DNA from: MWDV01 sp964634255
Lineage (GTDB): Bacteria > Verrucomicrobiota > Verrucomicrobiia > Limisphaerales > MWDV01
Direction: 5' to 3'
Length of the DNA: 64,000 nt
Assembly: GCA_964634255.1 (NCBI GenBank)
Contig: CAZWJC010000005.1
Span: 5,349-69,348 of the forward strand
The notes under the pieces were generated by a model, which was not told where the DNA came from, did not search any database, and saw nothing but the letters and a program-made list of their open reading frames with translations. Positions 61,869 to 64,000 of this stretch are shown in pieces. How positions within the stretch are numbered: the stretch's first letter is position 1; the number at the start of each line of letters is the position of its first letter. The position numbers and the translations under genes are program-made.

Positions 61869-63034
61869 CGCGAAAAAGACGGTTGGGCCGGCCGGGCTTC
61901 CCGCCGGGCCGTGCCGATGATCTGGGCCAGCGCCTGTTGCAGCACCAGCGACTCTTCCAAGCCGCTCGACACCAGACGCCGGTTGCATTCCAGCAGGATG
62001 TTCATCGCCCGAATCAGTTCGGCACTTGAGTAATTCTTCGACTGCTGCAACGCACGGTGCAGCACAAACGGGTGCATGGCAAGTGGGTTGAAGCGCCGGT
62101 CCGCCGGCAACTGGTCGGCCGGCACGCGATCCAGGCTCGCCTTGAACCGGCTGTAATCGGCGTCCGCCTTCACCCAACCTTCGCGGACCATCTCGCGCGC
62201 GAAGAGCATCGCGCGCACTTTCGTGATCAGGCCGTAGAGCAGGCCGATCTCCGATTTGTCGCGGTCGAACTGCATGTCCCACAACTCCTCGTCCAGCCGC
62301 TTGAGCAACTTGGGCAAGTCGCGGTCGCCGAGCGCATCCGCCACGGCAAAGGCGCGGGCGGTCTTGTTCCGGGTGCAAATCGCCGCCACGTCCGCTGCGG
62401 TGATCTGCGGGCGGTCGCCGACGTAGAGGCAAACCTTCTCCACCTCGCTCGCCAGCAGGCGCGCGTTCGGGCCGACCGAGCTGACCAACGCCGCCAGCGC
62501 GTCTTCGTCCATCTCCTTCTGCCGGGCGCGGACGGCCTTGCGCACCCACAACTCCGCCTGCTCGGCCCAATCCTTGTCCTCCACCGACCAGCCGGCGAGG
62601 TTCTCCACCGTGCCGAGTTTCTCGACGGTTTTGTAGAAGACGCGTCGTTTGTCCACCTTGCCGGCGCTGAGGAGCACCCGCACGCCGGCGTTCCAATCGA
62701 ACGCCTTCAACTCGTCGGCGATCTGGGCCAGCGTTTCGGTGACGAGCGCCGAGGCGGACACGCGGTCGTCGCCGAGGAAATTGCAGTCGCGCAGCCAGAC
62801 GACCTTGGCGCTGCCGAAGAAGGGGAGAGTCTGCATCGCCTCGCGGAACTTGCGCAAGGCCGCCATCGCCTCGCCGCCGTTGCCGACGCTGCCATCAATC
62901 GTGTCGTCGCCAAACCCGCCGCACTCGGCGCTCCATTGCTGGAACAACACCTTCGCGCGCTGCTTCACGGCGAACTCGTCCTCGCCGCAGACGAGGACGA
63001 GCGGTTTCGATGACTTTGCTGAGGGAGAAGGCAT
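61865..63034 (-). CDS. holA: DNA polymerase III subunit delta
   Basis: The product has 389 aa. It matches the clamp-loader delta subunit: PLVLVCGEDEFAVKQRAKVL at the start, FGSAKVVWLRD, SAGKVDKRRVFYKTVEKLG, ARLLASEVEKVCLYVGDRPQ, TARAFAVADALGDRDLPKLL, LLYGLITKVRAML, HPFVLHRALQQSKNYSSAEL and ILLECNRRLVSSGLEESLVLQ. Delta opens the beta clamp during loading. The length is a little above the E. coli protein. The start at 63034 has a reasonable Lys/Ser-rich leader. It forms a coupled operon with the STAS gene downstream. Confidence 0.93.
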   Translation of the reverse strand: MPSPSAKSSKPLVLVCGEDEFAVKQRAKVLFQQWSAECGGFGDDTIDGSVGNGGEAMAALRKFREAMQTLPFFGSAKVVWLRDCNFLGDDRVSASALVTETLAQIADELKAFDWNAGVRVLLSAGKVDKRRVFYKTVEKLGTVENLAGWSVEDKDWAEQAELWVRKAVRARQKEMDEDALAALVSSVGPNARLLASEVEKVCLYVGDRPQITAADVAAICTRNKTARAFAVADALGDRDLPKLLKRLDEELWDMQFDRDKSEIGLLYGLITKVRAMLFAREMVREGWVKADADYSRFKASLDRVPADQLPADRRFNPLAMHPFVLHRALQQSKNYSSAELIRAMNILLECNRRLVSSGLEESLVLQQALAQIIGTARREARPAQPSFSR

Positions 63035-63061
63035 CGCTAGAAGTTAGGAACAAACGCCCAC

Positions 63062-63361
63062 TCAAGTCGTCCGTCTGGCACGTGCTACCAACGCGTAGAC
63101 CCACCCGATACAAGCGCCGAGCAAAGTCCACAGGAGAACGAATGCGAAGCGTTCAACGAGGATGCTACCGACATAGGTATCAATCGGGAAGACCCGATCC
63201 CATCCGAGCATCAGTTGATTTGCGGGGTAGTGTAACCACCTGGCAAAATCGAGCAACCGCCCCTCATCTCGAACAAAGCCTGTAAGAATCATGAGTACAA
63301 GTCCGACGAAGAACCCGGCTAGCACTGGCATCCAGAACCGAAATGAACGCGAGGTGTTCAT
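63062..63361 (-). CDS. Small membrane protein of unknown function
   Basis: The product has 99 aa and two predicted membrane helices: about residues 10-29 (FWMPVLAGFFVGLVLMILTG) and 68-92 (SILVERFAFVLLWTLLGACI). The loop between them (DEGRLLDFARWLHYPANQ) is on the other side of the membrane from both ends. No family was recognised. It starts 12 bp after the bifunctional-nuclease gene and ends 27 bp before holA on the same strand, so it may be in one operon. Confidence 0.7.
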   Translation of the reverse strand: MNTSRSFRFWMPVLAGFFVGLVLMILTGFVRDEGRLLDFARWLHYPANQLMLGWDRVFPIDTYVGSILVERFAFVLLWTLLGACIGWVYALVARARRTT

Positions 63362-63373
63362 CCACTCGAACTA

Positions 63374-63826
63374 TTACTCCCCCTCACCGCTCTGCTCGTT
63401 GATTCGCTGGAGATGCTCGCTCATGTCCTCCATCGAATCGAACAGCGTCTGGGCGACGTAGATCGGGCATTTCTGGGCGACGGCCAGCGCCAGGCAATCG
63501 CTCGGGCGCGCGTCCACTTCCACCAACTTGCGGCCCAGCTCGTTCGCCTGCTGGAGGATCAGCCGGGCGAAAAACGTCTGATTCTTCAGCTCCGTGATGA
63601 CCACGCGTTCGAGGTTGATCCCGAAACCCTTGAACAGGCTGAGGATCATGTGGTGCGTGAGCGGGCGTTCGGACGGGCGCTTGGCAATGAAGTCGCCGAT
63701 GGTTTTCCCCATCCACGGGTCCACGTTGATGATGAAGACCTTTTCGTCGTTGCCCACGAACAGGGCGCAGCCGCTCTGGTTGGGCCAGACGCCGCGAATC
63801 TGCACGGGAACAACATCGTTCTTCAT
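63374..63826 (-). CDS. Bifunctional nuclease (DUF151) family protein
   Basis: The product has 150 aa. FVGNDEKVFIINVDPWMGKT, RPLTHHMILSLFKGFGINLE, VVITELKNQTFFARL and VDARPSDCLALAVAQKCPIYV are the conserved blocks of the BFN domain, described as a nuclease in plants and of uncertain role in bacteria. It is complete and of normal length. It heads the minus-strand group leading to holA; the preceding 100 bp should hold its promoter, shared in part with the divergent zinc-ribbon gene. Confidence 0.93.
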   Translation of the reverse strand: MKNDVVPVQIRGVWPNQSGCALFVGNDEKVFIINVDPWMGKTIGDFIAKRPSERPLTHHMILSLFKGFGINLERVVITELKNQTFFARLILQQANELGRKLVEVDARPSDCLALAVAQKCPIYVAQTLFDSMEDMSEHLQRINEQSGEGE

Positions 63827-63930
63827 GGCGCAAACCTAGGGGCAGGGCCGAAAAAAGACAAGCCCGCGTCCTTCGCCATTTCCGCTTGCCGCGCCCGCCC
63901 CCGCTTCCTACCGTCGTCCAGCAAAGGGTT

Positions 63931-64000
63931 ATGTGGACCTGCACGAAATGTGGCGAGGAGAGCGAGGAGTCGTTTGATTCCTGCTGGAAGTGTTCAACGG
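63931..64000 (+). CDS. Start of zinc-ribbon protein (3' end outside window)
   Basis: ATG at 63931 with an AAAGGG ribosome site 3-8 bp upstream opens a frame reading MWTCTKCGEESEESFDSCWK and on to the window end. Two CxxC pairs about 12 residues apart form a zinc ribbon like that of many short Verrucomicrobiota proteins. Only 23 residues are visible, so nothing is known about the rest of the protein. Confidence 0.75.
   Translation, partial: MWTCTKCGEESEESFDSCWKCST

Noticed and set aside
61869..62696. N-terminal extension of the STAS protein to 449 residues
   Set aside because: The extension is antisense-frame overlap with holA and is Arg/Gly-rich. The STAS domain starts cleanly at the internal ATG 61868.

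Overview
The window looks like chromosomal DNA of a heterotrophic Verrucomicrobiota bacterium, most likely of the Pedosphaera/Limisphaera type. This is inferred from the content: very large Ig/LamG/lamin-tail/CotH secreted proteins, S1 sulfatases, Tat-exported Gfo/Idh/MocA oxidoreductases, a prepilin-like DUF1559-style protein, GH106 and GH95 enzymes, and secreted proteins ending in an (R/N)-x-F-[FY]-R motif. No rRNA, tRNA, CRISPR array, phage gene or transposase is visible. A run of 100 N at 12461-12560 shows that this is a scaffold from a draft assembly.

Layout. Positions 1-11566: the 3' end of a GH106-type rhamnosidase translationally coupled to a sulfatase, a convergent 1417-aa tandem-repeat surface protein, a second sulfatase (lipoprotein), a divergent alpha/beta hydrolase and a PqaA-type lipoprotein. 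Positions 11940-18597: a giant LTD/CotH/Ig surface protein containing the assembly gap. Positions 18894-22676: a propeller-type sensor histidine kinase and a NarL/LuxR-type response regulator. Positions 22830-28140: a TPR-sulfotransferase and a LamG/Ig protein with a very clear terminator. Positions 28436-29209: a prepilin-like protein. Positions 29497-58437: fourteen genes on one strand with gaps of 0-60 bp, which probably form one transcription unit. Positions 58546-64000: housekeeping genes (UvrD-like helicase, ParE-type toxin-antitoxin pair, STAS protein, holA, bifunctional-nuclease family protein, and the start of a zinc-ribbon protein).

The fourteen-gene cluster reads as a secreted carbohydrate-degradation programme. 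It holds two GH2 enzymes, a GH38-like protein, a clan GH-D-like protein, a GH95 alpha-fucosidase-type enzyme, a two-esterase fusion, two DUF3472-like proteins and a jelly-roll protein, with a Gfo/Idh oxidoreductase and a sugar isomerase-like protein at its head. Embedded in it are three genes that do not fit a simple glycan locus: a 1498-aa protein with an HEVTH zinc-protease-like motif and a PA14 domain, a protein with a caspase/gingipain-like His/Cys pair, and a cysteine synthase homologue with a Cys-rich loop. With the flanking sulfatases and GH106, a sulfated fucose/rhamnose/galactose-containing glycan is the best guess at a substrate, and the two-component pair is the obvious candidate regulator. 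Both points are inference.

The second theme is small palindromic repeats lying inside coding sequences without breaking the frame: in GH106 (31-80), in the signal-peptide region of the caspase-like gene (45284-45459, with terminal inverted repeats) and in the helicase (59911-60018). Similar palindrome-rich elements lie between genes (7256-7394 and 29269-29397).
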